From positions 310,001-374,000 of the forward strand of contig NC_017834.1 in the NCBI RefSeq assembly GCF_000260715.1: a stretch of 64,000 nt of DNA. Reading direction: 5' to 3'. The stretch is from Bifidobacterium animalis subsp. animalis ATCC 25527. GTDB taxonomy: Bacteria > Actinomycetota > Actinomycetes > Actinomycetales > Bifidobacteriaceae. The translations under genes and the position numbers were made by a program. Positions within the stretch are counted from its first letter, which is position 1. Every line of letters begins with the position of its first letter. Below, one piece after another: positions 29,358-38,418 of this stretch. The notes beneath the pieces are model-generated. The model did no database searches and had not been told where the DNA came from. It saw only the letters and a list, made by a program, of their open reading frames with translations.

Positions 29358-31001
29358 ATGGCAGCATTTAGTTCGTTAACAGATCGTCTCTCGAATGCAT
29401 TCAAGCATCTCAAGAGCAAAGGCAAGCTTTCCGACGCGGATATCGACGGCACGATCCGCGAAATCCGCCGCGCGCTGCTCGATGCCGACGTCTCGCTCGA
29501 CGTGGTGCGTTCGTTCACCGCGAGCGTACGCGACCGCGCACTGAGCACCGAGGTTTCCGAAGCGCTGAATCCGGCGCAGCAGGTGGTGAAGATCGTCAAC
29601 GACGAGCTCACCGACATTCTCGGGCAGGGAGTAGACCGCCCGCTCAACTTTGCGAAGAATCCGCCGACGATCATCATGCTCGCCGGTCTGCAGGGCGCCG
29701 GCAAGACCACGCTCGCGGGCAAGCTCGGCTACTGGCTCAAGGATTCCGGCCACACGCCGCTGCTCGTGGCGGCAGATTTGCAGCGCCCGAACGCGGTGAC
29801 GCAGCTCGAGGTGGTGGGCGAGCGCGCCGGCGTGCCCGTGTATGCGCCGGAGAAGGGCGTGCAGTCCGCGGGCGGCGATGCGGTGTCGGCCCCCGGCGAG
29901 ACCACCGGCGACCCGGTGAAGGTGGCGCGCGACTCGATTGAATACGCGCGGCAGAAAATGTACGACACGGTGATCATCGATACCGCGGGCCGTCTGGGCG
30001 TCGATGAGACTCTCATGCAGCAGGCGCGCGATATTCGCGACGCCGTGCAGCCGAACGAAGTGCTGTTCGTGATCGACGCGATGACCGGTCAGGACGCGGT
30101 GCGCATTGCGCAGGCCTTCGACGAGGGCGTGAACTTCACCGGCGTCGTGCTGTCGAAACTCGACGGCGACACCCGCGGCGGCGCGGCGCTCTCGGTTGCC
30201 TCGGTGACCGGCAAGCCGATCCTGTTCGCGTCGAACGGCGAGGGTCTCAAGGACTTCGAGGTGTTCCACCCGGATCGCATGGCCTCGCGAATCCTCGACA
30301 TGGGCGACATTCTCACGCTCATCGAGCAGGCACAGCGCGAGTTCGACGAGGAGGAGACCCGCAAGGCCGCCGCGAAGATGGCGGAAGGCGAGTTCGGGCT
30401 CGACGACTTCCTCGCCCAGCTGCAGCAGGTGCGCAAGCTCGGTTCGATGAAGTCGTTGCTCGGCATGATCCCCGGCATGGCACAGCATCGCAAGGAACTG
30501 GAGATGTTCGACGAGCGCGAGGTGGACCGTACCGAGGCGATCATCCGCTCGATGACGCCCGAGGAACGCCGTAACCCGAAGATTATCGACGGGTCGCGCC
30601 GCGCACGCATCGCCTACGGTTCCGGCGTCTCGGTCTCGGCCGTGAACGCGTTGCTGCAGCGGTTCGAGCAGGCGTCGAAGATGATGAAGCGCATGACCAA
30701 CCGCGCCGGCATGGGCGGCGGCATGGCGGGCGGATTCGGAGGATTCGGCGGTCCCGGCGGCTCGAAGAAAGGCAAGAAAGGCAAGAAAGGCAAGAAGGGC
30801 GGCAAGTCCGGCAACCCGATGAAGCGCGAGGCCGAGGAGAAGGCATTGCGCGCCAAGCTCGCCGGCAAGTCGAACTCGGGCGGCTCGGCGTTCGCGAAGA
30901 AACCGCAGGCCGACGAACTGCCGGCCGGTTTGCAGGACATGCTCGGCGGCGCGGACGTTCCACCGAACCTGGGCGGCGGACTCTCCGGTCTGCTCGGGTG
31001 A
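29358..31001 (+). CDS. ffh: Signal recognition particle protein Ffh
   Basis: GTPase that with 4.5S RNA delivers nascent membrane proteins to FtsY and the translocon. The 547-residue product starts MAAFSSLTDRLSNAFKHLKS (N domain). The G domain has Walker A GLQGAGKTTLAGKLG (about 113-127), IIDTAGRLG and TKxD-type SKLDGD; the Met-rich M domain has GSMKSLLGMIPGM and ends in a Gly-Met-Lys tail (SKKGKKGKKGKKGGKSG). The frame opens at 29286, but the ATG at 29358 starts the conserved sequence. A family B hairpin follows. The SRP RNA gene was not found in the window. Confidence 0.97.
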   Translation: MAAFSSLTDRLSNAFKHLKSKGKLSDADIDGTIREIRRALLDADVSLDVVRSFTASVRDRALSTEVSEALNPAQQVVKIVNDELTDILGQGVDRPLNFAKNPPTIIMLAGLQGAGKTTLAGKLGYWLKDSGHTPLLVAADLQRPNAVTQLEVVGERAGVPVYAPEKGVQSAGGDAVSAPGETTGDPVKVARDSIEYARQKMYDTVIIDTAGRLGVDETLMQQARDIRDAVQPNEVLFVIDAMTGQDAVRIAQAFDEGVNFTGVVLSKLDGDTRGGAALSVASVTGKPILFASNGEGLKDFEVFHPDRMASRILDMGDILTLIEQAQREFDEEETRKAAAKMAEGEFGLDDFLAQLQQVRKLGSMKSLLGMIPGMAQHRKELEMFDEREVDRTEAIIRSMTPEERRNPKIIDGSRRARIAYGSGVSVSAVNALLQRFEQASKMMKRMTNRAGMGGGMAGGFGGFGGPGGSKKGKKGKKGKKGGKSGNPMKREAEEKALRAKLAGKSNSGGSAFAKKPQADELPAGLQDMLGGADVPPNLGGGLSGLLG

Positions 31002-31050
31002 GCTCGGGCGGTTGGCGCGGCTGGGCGTGGCTGGGCACCGGGTTTTTCTC

Positions 31051-31096
31051 TGCGTAATTGGGACAGATAGCGGGTCTATCTGTCCCTTTTTACGTC
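31051..31096. repeat. Family B hairpin (B5) after ffh
   Basis: GGGACAGATAG and CTATCTGTCCC form a perfect 11-bp inner stem, flanked by TGCGTAATT and TTTTTACG; the final CA of the usual arm is changed. It lies 50 bp after the ffh stop and is a plausible terminator. Confidence 0.8.
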
Positions 31097-31246
31097 CCTT
31101 CTTGAGTTCATCGTGGCGCATTTGAATTGAGGTATCGCATAAGGCAACCATTGGCGGCTTTGCTGGTTGGGGTGAGGTTGGGATTGCAATGGCGACACGT
31201 GTAACTTCCATATGGTGGTTGAACTGGTCTGGTTTTTGTTCCGCCT

Positions 31247-32179
31247 TTATAGTGAGGCGGCTTGTGTCGCCTGGTTCGTATAGTACTCGGTTTCGACCTG
31301 CTCGGGTGTCCTGTAGTCCAGGCTGGCGTGGAGGCGTTTCGAGTTCCACCATGAGACCCATTGGAACGTCGCCAGCTCCAGGTCGCCCACGTCCCGGAAC
31401 GGCTTGCGCCGCCAGACCAGCTCGGTCTTGTACGCGCCGTTGACGGACTCGGCCATGGCGTTGTCGTAGGAGTCGCCGACCGTGCCGGTCGAGGGCAGCA
31501 TCCCGTACTCGCGCACGCGCGTGGTGTACACCGTGCTGATGTACTGGGAGCCGTGGTCGGAGTGGTGGATGAGCCCCCGGGTGCCGCCGTGCCCCGCGGC
31601 CCAGGAGATCGCCTGCTCCAGCGCCTGCAGGGGCAGCTCCTCGGTGTTCATGCTGGTGGCGCACGCCCATCCCACGATGCGGCGGGCGAATACGTCGGTG
31701 ACGAACGCAGCGTAGCCGAACCGCCCGTCCGTCATGCGCACGTAGGTGATGTCGGCCACGTGCAGCCGGTTCGGCGCCATGGCCCGGAACCTGCGCTCCA
31801 CGAGGTCGGGCCTGCCGCCCGCGCCCTTCGCCGGCCTGGTGGTCGCCGGCGTCCTGCCGCGCCTGACGCCTTGTATGCCGAGCTCGCGCATGATGTTCAT
31901 CACCTGGTCGCGGCCGACCTCGGACGGATCCCACCCCTCGGCGAGCAGCTGGGCATGGACCTTCCTGTATCCGTACACGGCCATGAAGAAATCCGAATGG
32001 ATCCGGAGGATGTCCCGGGCCAGCGCCTCGTGGCGCGCCTTCATGCGGCTGGGCGGCCTGGTCTTGAACATGCGGTAGCCGCGCGGCGTGAGAAACCCGC
32101 AATCCGACGCCGCGCCCAGCACCCTGCAGATCGGCCCGACCCCGAAACGATCCCGATGCGCGTCGATGTACGCGGACAT
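31247..32179 (-). CDS. IS3-family transposase OrfB (DDE integrase domain)
   Basis: A 310-residue integrase-like protein that supplies DNA cleavage and strand transfer. HTH_21-type MSAYIDAHRDRFGVGPICRV and DFFMAVYGYRKVHAQL precede the rve catalytic core. The DDE triad is the aspartate of HVADITYVR, the aspartate of IHHSDHGSQY and the glutamate of DNAMAESVNGAYKTEL. Its ATG overlaps the orfA stop (TGATG). The same frame is open upstream, so an OrfAB fusion by -1 frameshift at the T run in GGCTTTTTTCG of orfA is likely, as in other IS3 elements. Confidence 0.93.
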   Translation of the reverse strand: MSAYIDAHRDRFGVGPICRVLGAASDCGFLTPRGYRMFKTRPPSRMKARHEALARDILRIHSDFFMAVYGYRKVHAQLLAEGWDPSEVGRDQVMNIMRELGIQGVRRGRTPATTRPAKGAGGRPDLVERRFRAMAPNRLHVADITYVRMTDGRFGYAAFVTDVFARRIVGWACATSMNTEELPLQALEQAISWAAGHGGTRGLIHHSDHGSQYISTVYTTRVREYGMLPSTGTVGDSYDNAMAESVNGAYKTELVWRRKPFRDVGDLELATFQWVSWWNSKRLHASLDYRTPEQVETEYYTNQATQAASL

Positions 32180-32499
32180 CAGGGCCGTGTCGGGTCGAGC
32201 CGCGCCGCGAAAAAAGCCGACGCCGTCGTCAAAATCTCGTTCGCCCGCCGCAGCTCCGCGTTCTCCGCCCGCAGACGCTTGAGCTCGGCCATCGCCTCCT
32301 GCGCGGACTGTTCCGACTGTTCCGCGGCCGACGCATCCGACTGGTTCCGCCAACGCCGCAGCGTCTCGGACGAGACGCCCAGATCCCTGGCCACCTCGGC
32401 GATCGCCTTCGTCTCCGACGAATACGAGGGACGGGACTCCGTCAACAGCCTGACGGCCTTCGCCTTGAACTCATCCGTGTATCTCGTGCCCTTGGACAT
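32179..32499 (-). CDS. IS3-family transposase OrfA (HTH_Tnp_1)
   Basis: A 106-residue DNA-binding subunit of the transposase. MSKGTRYTDEFKAKAVRLL and AIAEVARDLGVSSETLRRWR form the helix-turn-helix; the C-terminal half (AMAELKRLRAENAELRRANE) is a leucine-zipper-like coiled coil used in oligomerisation. The start at 32499 has GGAG upstream. The protein is identical to that of copy 2. Confidence 0.93.
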   Translation of the reverse strand: MSKGTRYTDEFKAKAVRLLTESRPSYSSETKAIAEVARDLGVSSETLRRWRNQSDASAAEQSEQSAQEAMAELKRLRAENAELRRANEILTTASAFFAARLDPTRP

Positions 32500-33005
32500 G
32501 ATTCCATCATCTCCCATCGAGTTAGGTGAAATGCGGAACAAAAACCAGGCCATATCAGGTCGTCGTGAGATTGACGCTGCAAGTGTGGCATGCGGATCTG
32601 TCTGTAGTAGTCGTCGCGAGATTAGATTTGCAAGTGTGGCACGTCTTCGGGTCTCTTGGGTTGTCTGTTTTGCATTCCGAGTCTCAGTAAGGTTCGTTGA
32701 GGCGCGCTCGGTGGTTTAGGTGAGGCTCGGCGTGCAAAGGTGGCGCGTGAATCTGTGCTGCGATGGTCGGTGTGAGGTCGAGTCTGCAAACATGGCATGT
32801 TAGATGCCGCTTACTGGCTGGGTTGAGATTCGAGTTGCAAACAGGACACGTTTGCAAACGGCCGAATATGCTAATCCGAGACCGCACTTGCAAACGCGAC
32901 ACGTGCAATGTCAAAAGTAAGACGACGTAGATAGGAATAGACAGAAAGAGGTATCCGCCTCAATCTCCATGTGAAGATGGGCGGGTAGAGAAGAGAGAAA
33001 TTTAG

Positions 33006-33208
33006 TATAAATTGGGACATGTTGAACCCATTGTATGTCCCAATTTACACATAAATAAGGGTGATGTTAGCGTAAAAAGAGACAGATGGAAGCGCGCAAT
33101 GAACCTTTTTACGCAGGGAATGGAGCACGGGAGGGCATAGGGAATGGGTGCGTGGAGATTGGATGTAAATGGGGACAGTTAGAACCGCTATCTGTCCCCA
33201 TTTACGCA
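33006..33208. repeat. Family B hairpins, three divergent copies (B6)
   Basis: Hairpins at about 33006-33050 (AAATTGGGACAT / ATGTCCCAATTT), 33069-33115 (GCGTAAAAAGAGACAG / CCTTTTTACGC, with a weak inner stem) and 33164-33208 (GTAAATGGGGACAG / CTGTCCCCATTTAC). Both arms change together: in the first and third copies the usual CTTTTT is replaced to keep pairing with the altered left arm. They lie downstream of cysS. Confidence 0.82.
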
Positions 33209-33210
33209 AA

Positions 33211-33235
33211 GAAGTCCCTTTTGCAAAGGGACTTC
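33211..33235 (-). terminator. Hairpin terminator of cysS
   Basis: GAAGTCCCTTT and AAAGGGACTTC form an 11-bp stem with a three-base loop, 39 bp downstream of the cysS stop on the minus strand. TTTG follows on that strand. Confidence 0.65.
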
Positions 33236-33273
33236 ATGGACGCAGAGGGACTTGCCGATGGGGGACGTCGTAA

Positions 33274-34911
33274 TCAGTGGGAGAGGGCGAGGGTCCAGGT
33301 GGAACCGGTGGGGCCGTCTTCGATTGTGATGCCGGCGGCGGTGAGAGCGTCGCGAATCTGGTCTGCCTTTGCGAAATCCTTGTTTTTGCGGGCTTCGGCG
33401 CGGGCGGCGAGCTGCGCGTCGACAAGTTCGCCGAGCGTTTTGAGCGCGCTGGAGTCGCCGCCGGCCTCGTCGCCGCCGTCAATCCACGGACTGGCAAGCG
33501 GGTCGAGACCGAGCGTGTCGAGCATCGCGCGCACATTGACGAGCGCGGCACGCAATGCGCTGCGGTCCGCGTCGCCGTCGTCGCCCGCGAGGCGCGCAAG
33601 CAACGTGTTGCCTTCGCGAATCTGCGTGAAGATTGCCGCGGTGGCGCGCGACACATTCACGTCGTCGTTCATGGCGGCGACGAAATCCATGGGCAGATCG
33701 TCGGCCGAGACGCCGGTGATCTCATCACGCGACGGCTGCTCGCCGAGCGCGTCTGCGGCATGCCCGATGAAGTTCATGATGCGCTCGTATGCGGCGTCGG
33801 CTTCGGCGAGCGTCTGGTCGCTCCACTCGAGCATCGAGCGGTACTGCACGGAGCCGAGCGCATAGCGCACCACCCACGCGGAATGCTCGGCGAGCACGAC
33901 CGGCACCGACAGGCCATTGCCGAGCGACTTGCTCATCTTCTCGCCTTTGGCGGTCACCCATGCCGAATGCATCCAGCGGTTCGCCGTGCAGTAGCCGGCC
34001 GCGCGGGTCTGCGCCATCTCGTTCTCGTGATGTGGGAAACGCAGATCGAGACCGCCGCCGTGAATATCGAACATGCCATCGAGATAGCGGTAGCTCATCG
34101 CCGAGCATTCGATATGCCAGCCCGGGCGGCCCGTGCCGAACGGAGTCTTCCAGCGGGCGTCGGTGGGATCGGTGCTCTTCGGGCGCTTCCACAGCGCGAA
34201 GTCGCGCGGGTCGCGCTTGTTCACGGAAAGGTCGGCCGGGTCGGCGGGATTGTATTTGTCGTCTCCGGAGGCGTCGACCGACGGGCCCATGCGATCGGCC
34301 ACGGCGGCGGCCTCGTCAACCTCGGCGGTCTGCTTCTGGTGCGTGAGCTCGCCGTAGTGCGGCCAGGAGGCGACGTCGAAATACACGTCGCCGGTCAGCT
34401 CGCCGTGCTCATCGCGGATCACATAGGCGTGACCGTTGTCGATGATGCGCTCGATCAAGTGGACCATGTCGATGATATGCCCGGTCGCGCGCGGCTCGTA
34501 CGTGGGTGCGAGCACGCCGAGCTCGTTGTACGCGTGCGTGAACTCGCGCTCGTAATGGTATGCGCGTGCCCACCAATCCTCGCCCGCTGCGGCGGCCTTG
34601 TCGAGGATCTTGTCGTCGATGTCGGTCACATTGCGAATGAACGTGACCTTGTAGCCGAGCCGCTCGAACCAGCGGCGAATGATGTCGAACGCGACGGCCG
34701 CGCGAATATGGCCGATATGCGGGGCGCTCTGCACGGTCGCGCCACACACGTACATGCCCACCTCGCCGGGTTTGATCGGCTCGAAACGTGAGACCGCATG
34801 CGTCGCCGTGTCGTAGAGCTTCAGATCGACGGCCGCATTGGCAACGCCGTGATCGCCGGCGGCGAGCGTTTCGTCAAATTGGTCGGTAGTGTGTGATTGC
34901 GCGTGTGTCAT
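33274..34911 (-). CDS. cysS: Cysteinyl-tRNA synthetase
   Basis: Charges tRNA-Cys. The 545-residue class I synthetase has [20 protein letters not shown] (HIGH motif, zinc cysteine), WHIECSAMS (second zinc-site cysteine) and [11 protein letters not shown] (KMSKS). It is longer than the common 460-residue enzyme because of an insert around residues 200-230 ([19 protein letters not shown]) and a longer C-terminal helical region. No strong ribosome-binding site precedes the ATG. The upstream gap holds repeat block A5. Confidence 0.96.
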   Translation of the reverse strand: MTHAQSHTTDQFDETLAAGDHGVANAAVDLKLYDTATHAVSRFEPIKPGEVGMYVCGATVQSAPHIGHIRAAVAFDIIRRWFERLGYKVTFIRNVTDIDDKILDKAAAAGEDWWARAYHYEREFTHAYNELGVLAPTYEPRATGHIIDMVHLIERIIDNGHAYVIRDEHGELTGDVYFDVASWPHYGELTHQKQTAEVDEAAAVADRMGPSVDASGDDKYNPADPADLSVNKRDPRDFALWKRPKSTDPTDARWKTPFGTGRPGWHIECSAMSYRYLDGMFDIHGGGLDLRFPHHENEMAQTRAAGYCTANRWMHSAWVTAKGEKMSKSLGNGLSVPVVLAEHSAWVVRYALGSVQYRSMLEWSDQTLAEADAAYERIMNFIGHAADALGEQPSRDEITGVSADDLPMDFVAAMNDDVNVSRATAAIFTQIREGNTLLARLAGDDGDADRSALRAALVNVRAMLDTLGLDPLASPWIDGGDEAGGDSSALKTLGELVDAQLAARAEARKNKDFAKADQIRDALTAAGITIEDGPTGSTWTLALSH

Positions 34912-34970
34912 AGTCTGAGCGTATTGCTCTTCGGCGACATATGCGTTGGCTGTTATGGGCCAGCGTTGAT

Positions 34971-35176
34971 GTTACGGGCTAGCATTTTCCTTACGGGCTA
35001 GGATTCTCGGTTACGGGCTAAGAAAATAGCCGCAGTTGCCGAGTATGGAATTTGTAAAACCGCCATATTCCAACAATCTCATATGTGAATGCTCGCCGCA
35101 GCCCTAGCCCGTAACGGAGAATCCTAGCCCGTAACGGAGAATGCTAGCCCATAAGGGGAAGAGTGGCCCGTAACGG
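34971..35176. repeat. Family A palindromic repeat block (A5)
   Basis: The inner arms 34990-35022 and 35103-35135 match at 30 of 33 positions, with an additional outer unit on each side (GCATTTTC / GAGAATGC spacers). The core carries AAAACCGCCATATTCCAAC (35056), the shared core motif in reverse orientation. It lies between the ABC-F gene and cysS, both on the minus strand. Confidence 0.9.
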
Positions 35177-35187
35177 ACGTGGGTGGG

Positions 35188-37389
35188 TCACTTGCCGAGT
35201 TGCTCGGACAGATCGAACCACTCGGTCTCCAGCTCGCCCTGCTGCGTCTCCAGTTCGGCGATCTGCGCGCTGAGTTTGCCGAGCCCCTCGTAATCAGTGG
35301 GGTCGTGCGCGTTCATCTGGGATTCCAGCTCGCCTTTCTGCTGCTCGATCTTCTCCAGTTTGCGCTCGATCGCCGAAACGCGGCGCGACGCCTGTGCATA
35401 TTCCTTGCCGGAGAGCTTCGGCTGGTCTGCAGATTGCTCGTCGGCAGCCTGCTCGTTCTCGGATTGCGCAGTGTTCGCAGATTGTGCAGTGCCCGCGGCA
35501 TCGGCTTGCGGGAGCGACTTGCCGCGCTTGAGATCCTCCACCATATCGAGATAGTCCTGCACGCCGCCCGGCAGATGCCGCACCTTGCCGCCGATCAGCG
35601 CGAACTGCTCGTCGGTGACGCGCTCGAGCAGGTAGCGGTCGTGGCTCACCACGATGAGCGTGCCCGGCCAGGTGTCGAGCAGGTCTTCCATCACGGCGAG
35701 CATGTCGGTGTCGAGGTCGTTGCCCGGCTCGTCCATGATGAGCACGTTCGGTTCGTCGAGCAGAATGAGCAGTAGCTGCATGCGGCGTTTCTGGCCGCCG
35801 GAGAGGTCGCGGATGGGTGTCATGAGCTGCGCCGCCTCGAATCCGAGACGTTCCATGAGCTGGCCGGGCGTCACCTCCTTGCCGTCGACGATGTAGGTGG
35901 GCTTGTAGCGGCTCAGCACCTCCTTCACCTTGTAGTTGCCGAGCTTCTCCAGTTCGTCGAGCCGCTGCGAGAGCACCGCGAACTTCACCGTCTTGCCTAT
36001 GTTCACGCGGCCGGCGGTGGGGGCGAGCGAGCCGTCGAGAATCTTCAGCAGTGTGGATTTGCCGGCGCCGTTCGCTCCGACGATGCCGAAACGGTCGCCC
36101 GGGCCGATGAGCCAGGTCACGTCGTCGAGAATCTCGCGGCCGCTTACCTCGATATGCGCGGCGGCACTCGTGGCGTCGGCGCCGGTGTTCGCGGCTTCGT
36201 TGGCAGCGAGCTCGTTCTCGGTCATGCCACGCAGCGCGTTGTAGCCGGTGACGGCCTCGCGGGCCTTGAGCCCATGCTCGGCGGCGATTTGCGCGGCACG
36301 CGAGCCGAATGCGGAGACGAGGCGCGGGTCGTCGGCATCGTCGACGTCCATCGTCACCGAGCCGAAGGCCTGCGGTTCCTGGACCATCGGAGTGACGATG
36401 TCAATCTGCGTGCCGGCGGACGATTCGGAGTCCGTGCCCATGCGCTCCATGTCGGCGATGTCGGGGTCGACGTCGGCCACGGCACCCTGTTCGCGGTCGA
36501 AAATCTGCGTCACATCGACCAGGTCGACCACCTGCTTGCCCAGGCGCGAAGTGGCCATCTGCTTGAGCTCGAGCGAATTGCGCATCGGTGGCACGTCGGC
36601 GATGAGCTCGCGCGCGGCCTTCACATGGAACTTCTGCTTGGTCGAGCGGGCACGCGCGCCACGCGACAGCCATGCCAGCTCCTTGCGGGCCAGATTGCGC
36701 CGCTTCGTCTCGCGCACATCGGCCTGGCGGTCGCGTTCCACGCGCTGCAGCATGTACGCGCTGTAGCCGCCTTCGAATGGCTCAATCTGCCCGTCATGCA
36801 CCTCCCACATCGACTCGCACACCTCGTCGAGGAACCAGCGGTCGTGCGTGACGATCAGCAGCGCGCCGCTGCCCTTCGCCCAACGGTTCTTCAGGTGCTC
36901 GGCGAGCCAGTGGATCGTCACGACGTCCAGATGGTTTGTCGGCTCGTCGAGCGCGAGCACATCCCAGTCCTTGAGCAGCAGGCGCGCGAGATCGGCGCGA
37001 CGGCGCTGGCCGCCGGAGAGTGTGCCGATCTTCGCATTGAGATTGAGGCCGCCGAGCAGCGCCTCGACGATCTTGCGGGACTCCGTCTGCGCGGCCCATT
37101 CGTAATCCTCGCGGCCTTCGAGCGCGGCCTCGCGGATCGTGGCGTCATCGTCGAGCTGATCACGCTGGTCGAGCATGCCGAATGTGAGGCCGTTGCGCGT
37201 GGTGACACGGCCGGAATCCGGAGCCTGCGTGCCTTTGAGCAGATGCAGCAGCGTGGATTTGCCATCGCCGTTGCGACCGACGATGCCTATGCGGTCGCCT
37301 TCGAACACGCCTTGCGTGACGTCGGTGAAAATGGTCTTCGTGGCGAAGTCGAGCGAGACATGTTCGAGTCCCAAATCAAAAGTTGGCAT
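35188..37389 (-). CDS. ABC-F family ATPase (Uup-like)
   Basis: A 733-residue cytosolic protein with two ABC ATPase domains and no membrane segment. Domain 1 has GIVGRNGDGKSTLLHLL, LSGGQRRRADLARLLL and VLALDEPTNHLD. Domain 2 (from about residue 405) has GIVGANGAGKSTLLKIL, LSGGQKRRMQLLLILL and LIMDEPGNDLD, where EPTNHLD has become EPGNDLD. A long linker and a C-terminal coiled coil (ERKLEKIEQQKGELESQM) indicate the Uup/EF3 type. Such proteins act on ribosomes or DNA rather than in transport. It is flanked by repeat blocks A5 and A6. Confidence 0.9.
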   Translation of the reverse strand: MPTFDLGLEHVSLDFATKTIFTDVTQGVFEGDRIGIVGRNGDGKSTLLHLLKGTQAPDSGRVTTRNGLTFGMLDQRDQLDDDATIREAALEGREDYEWAAQTESRKIVEALLGGLNLNAKIGTLSGGQRRRADLARLLLKDWDVLALDEPTNHLDVVTIHWLAEHLKNRWAKGSGALLIVTHDRWFLDEVCESMWEVHDGQIEPFEGGYSAYMLQRVERDRQADVRETKRRNLARKELAWLSRGARARSTKQKFHVKAARELIADVPPMRNSLELKQMATSRLGKQVVDLVDVTQIFDREQGAVADVDPDIADMERMGTDSESSAGTQIDIVTPMVQEPQAFGSVTMDVDDADDPRLVSAFGSRAAQIAAEHGLKAREAVTGYNALRGMTENELAANEAANTGADATSAAAHIEVSGREILDDVTWLIGPGDRFGIVGANGAGKSTLLKILDGSLAPTAGRVNIGKTVKFAVLSQRLDELEKLGNYKVKEVLSRYKPTYIVDGKEVTPGQLMERLGFEAAQLMTPIRDLSGGQKRRMQLLLILLDEPNVLIMDEPGNDLDTDMLAVMEDLLDTWPGTLIVVSHDRYLLERVTDEQFALIGGKVRHLPGGVQDYLDMVEDLKRGKSLPQADAAGTAQSANTAQSENEQAADEQSADQPKLSGKEYAQASRRVSAIERKLEKIEQQKGELESQMNAHDPTDYEGLGKLSAQIAELETQQGELETEWFDLSEQLGK

Positions 37390-37409
37390 GGCAATCTTTC
37401 ATTGTTCGT

Positions 37410-37543
37410 GACATCCCGTAAGAGTTTATGACATCCCGTAAGAAAACAAATCACGGAGGAGATGGAGGGAATCTCAAGGAATTCAGAGAACATCGCGCAT
37501 TCTGAGATTCCTTACGGGATGTCGTCAGCTCTTACGGGATGTC
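37410..37543. repeat. Family A' repeat block (A6), reversed polarity
   Basis: Two GACATCCCGTAAGA units (37410, 37430) face two CTTACGGGATGTC units (37511, 37531). The unit orientation is opposite to blocks A3 and A1-A9, where TTACGGG comes first. Inside, GGAATCTCA and TGAGATTCC give a further inverted pair. The right side overlaps the last codons of the glutamine amidotransferase gene. Confidence 0.85.
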
Positions 37544-38262
37544 AGAGAGAAACTGTAGGTGCTGCAGCGGGCGGCAAAACCGGAGAAGACCTGTTCGCCG
37601 AGCGGCTGGATTTGTGGGTAGCTGGCAGCGAACGCTTCGCGCAGCTGCGATTTCGAGCCGCCGGAAGCCTTGAGTTGCTTGACCATGCTCGGTTCGTCAA
37701 GCCATTCCTCGAGCAGCTGCGGCGTGACCTCCAAGTGGAACTGCATGCCCAGCGCGGAGCCAAAGCGGAATGCCTGCACTTTCGTGTCGGAGGAGCGGGC
37801 GAGGAGCTCGGCGGAATCCGGCAGCGAAATGCAGTCGCCGTGCCATTGGAGCACGTTGAGTTCCTTGTTCCACATGGAGAAGAAGTCGTGTTTGGCCACG
37901 CGTTTGATGGGCGCGATGCCGATCTCCGGCGCGCTGGCCTTCTTCACCTTGGCACCGAGCGCGGCGCCGATGAGCTGATGCCCCAGGCAGACGCCGAGCA
38001 CCGGCTTGCCTGTGCCTATGGCCGCGCGGATGAGCTTCATCTCGGCCTTGAGACCGGGGTAGTCGTCGAAATCGGTGGCGCCCATGGGGCCTCCCATGAC
38101 CACCAGCCCGGCCACTTCGTCGAAATCGGGAAGGTCAGGTTTCTTCTGCTTCGATATATTGAGCGTCTGCGTGGGAAGATTGATCTCCTCAAGGTCGGAC
38201 AGGATGAGTCCTGGTTTCTCCCACTCGGCATGTTGCAGAATAAGAACTTCCGGTTTCGTCAT
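37525..38262 (-). CDS. Class I glutamine amidotransferase domain protein
   Basis: A 245-residue protein of the GATase1 superfamily (GuaA-type glutaminase subunit, free-standing). The nucleophile cysteine lies in GKPVLGVCLGHQLIGAALG (near residue 95) and the His/Glu of the triad in MQFHLEVTPQLL (near 176-178). GLVVMGGPMGATDF is the oxyanion-side loop. Partner and acceptor are unknown; no synthetase gene is next to it. The final codons SRKS-stop are encoded by repeat block A6 (TCCCGTAAGAGCTGA), so the repeat supplied the present C-terminus. Family B9 separates it from ilvN. Confidence 0.85.
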   Translation of the reverse strand: MTKPEVLILQHAEWEKPGLILSDLEEINLPTQTLNISKQKKPDLPDFDEVAGLVVMGGPMGATDFDDYPGLKAEMKLIRAAIGTGKPVLGVCLGHQLIGAALGAKVKKASAPEIGIAPIKRVAKHDFFSMWNKELNVLQWHGDCISLPDSAELLARSSDTKVQAFRFGSALGMQFHLEVTPQLLEEWLDEPSMVKQLKASGGSKSQLREAFAASYPQIQPLGEQVFSGFAARCSTYSFSLTSRKS

Positions 38263-38346
38263 GGTTTCATTGTCTCATTGCCCTTAACAATTCGGCTGTC
38301 GGTGTGGGGATGGCAGGTGAATGAATGCGGAAAACAGGTGTCAGCA

Positions 38347-38394
38347 TGCGGAAAAGGGGACAGTGAGAAGCTTCTCACTGTCCCCTTTTCCGCA
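38347..38394. repeat. Perfect 48-bp palindrome, family B variant (B9)
   Basis: TGCGGAAAAGGGGACAGTGA at the left is followed by GAAG and then the exact reverse complement; every one of 24 base pairs matches. Compared with family B, TGCGTAA has become TGCGGAA and CTTTTTACGCA has become CCTTTTCCGCA. It lies 25 bp after the ilvN stop and is a likely terminator for ilvBN. Confidence 0.92.
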
Positions 38395-38418
38395 GAATAT
38401 GGAATGCGGAACGCGGAT

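Larger units (their letters stand above)
31220..32557 (-). mobile_element. IS3-family insertion sequence, copy 1 (1338 bp)
   Basis: The ends are TGAACTGGTCTGGTTTTTG (right) and TGATATGGCCTGGTTTTTG (left), imperfect terminal inverted repeats continuing into TTCCGC. Both ends carry the TG..CA dinucleotides. A 3-bp duplication GGT flanks it (31217-31219, 32558-32560). Both proteins translate identically to copy 2 at 57,334 and both copies are 1338 bp, so transposition was recent. It sits inside the family D array. Confidence 0.95.
31165..32910. repeat. Family D array, period 51-53 bp, interrupted by an IS
   Basis: The consensus is roughly GTGAGRTTNGANTTGCAA followed by ACGTGGCACGT. The GCAA positions are 31186, 32579, 32630, 32734, 32786, 32837 and 32890. 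With the IS plus one target duplication (1341 bp) removed, the steps are 52, 51, 104, 52, 51 and 53; the 104 step suggests one decayed unit. Intervening sequence is not conserved. The 715-bp gap 32558-33273 contains this array and family B hairpins and no gene. Confidence 0.8.

Noticed and set aside
29376..32102. Long minus-strand open frame over ffh and the IS
   Set aside because: It joins antisense of ffh with an out-of-frame part of the IS; both have clear genes in other frames.
31165..32910. A CRISPR-like look: conserved blocks of about 28 bp with variable sequence of about 23 bp between
   Set aside because: The blocks are degenerate, one unit is missing, no cas gene is present and the intervening sequence is shorter than usual spacers. 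Direct-repeat array is the safer description.
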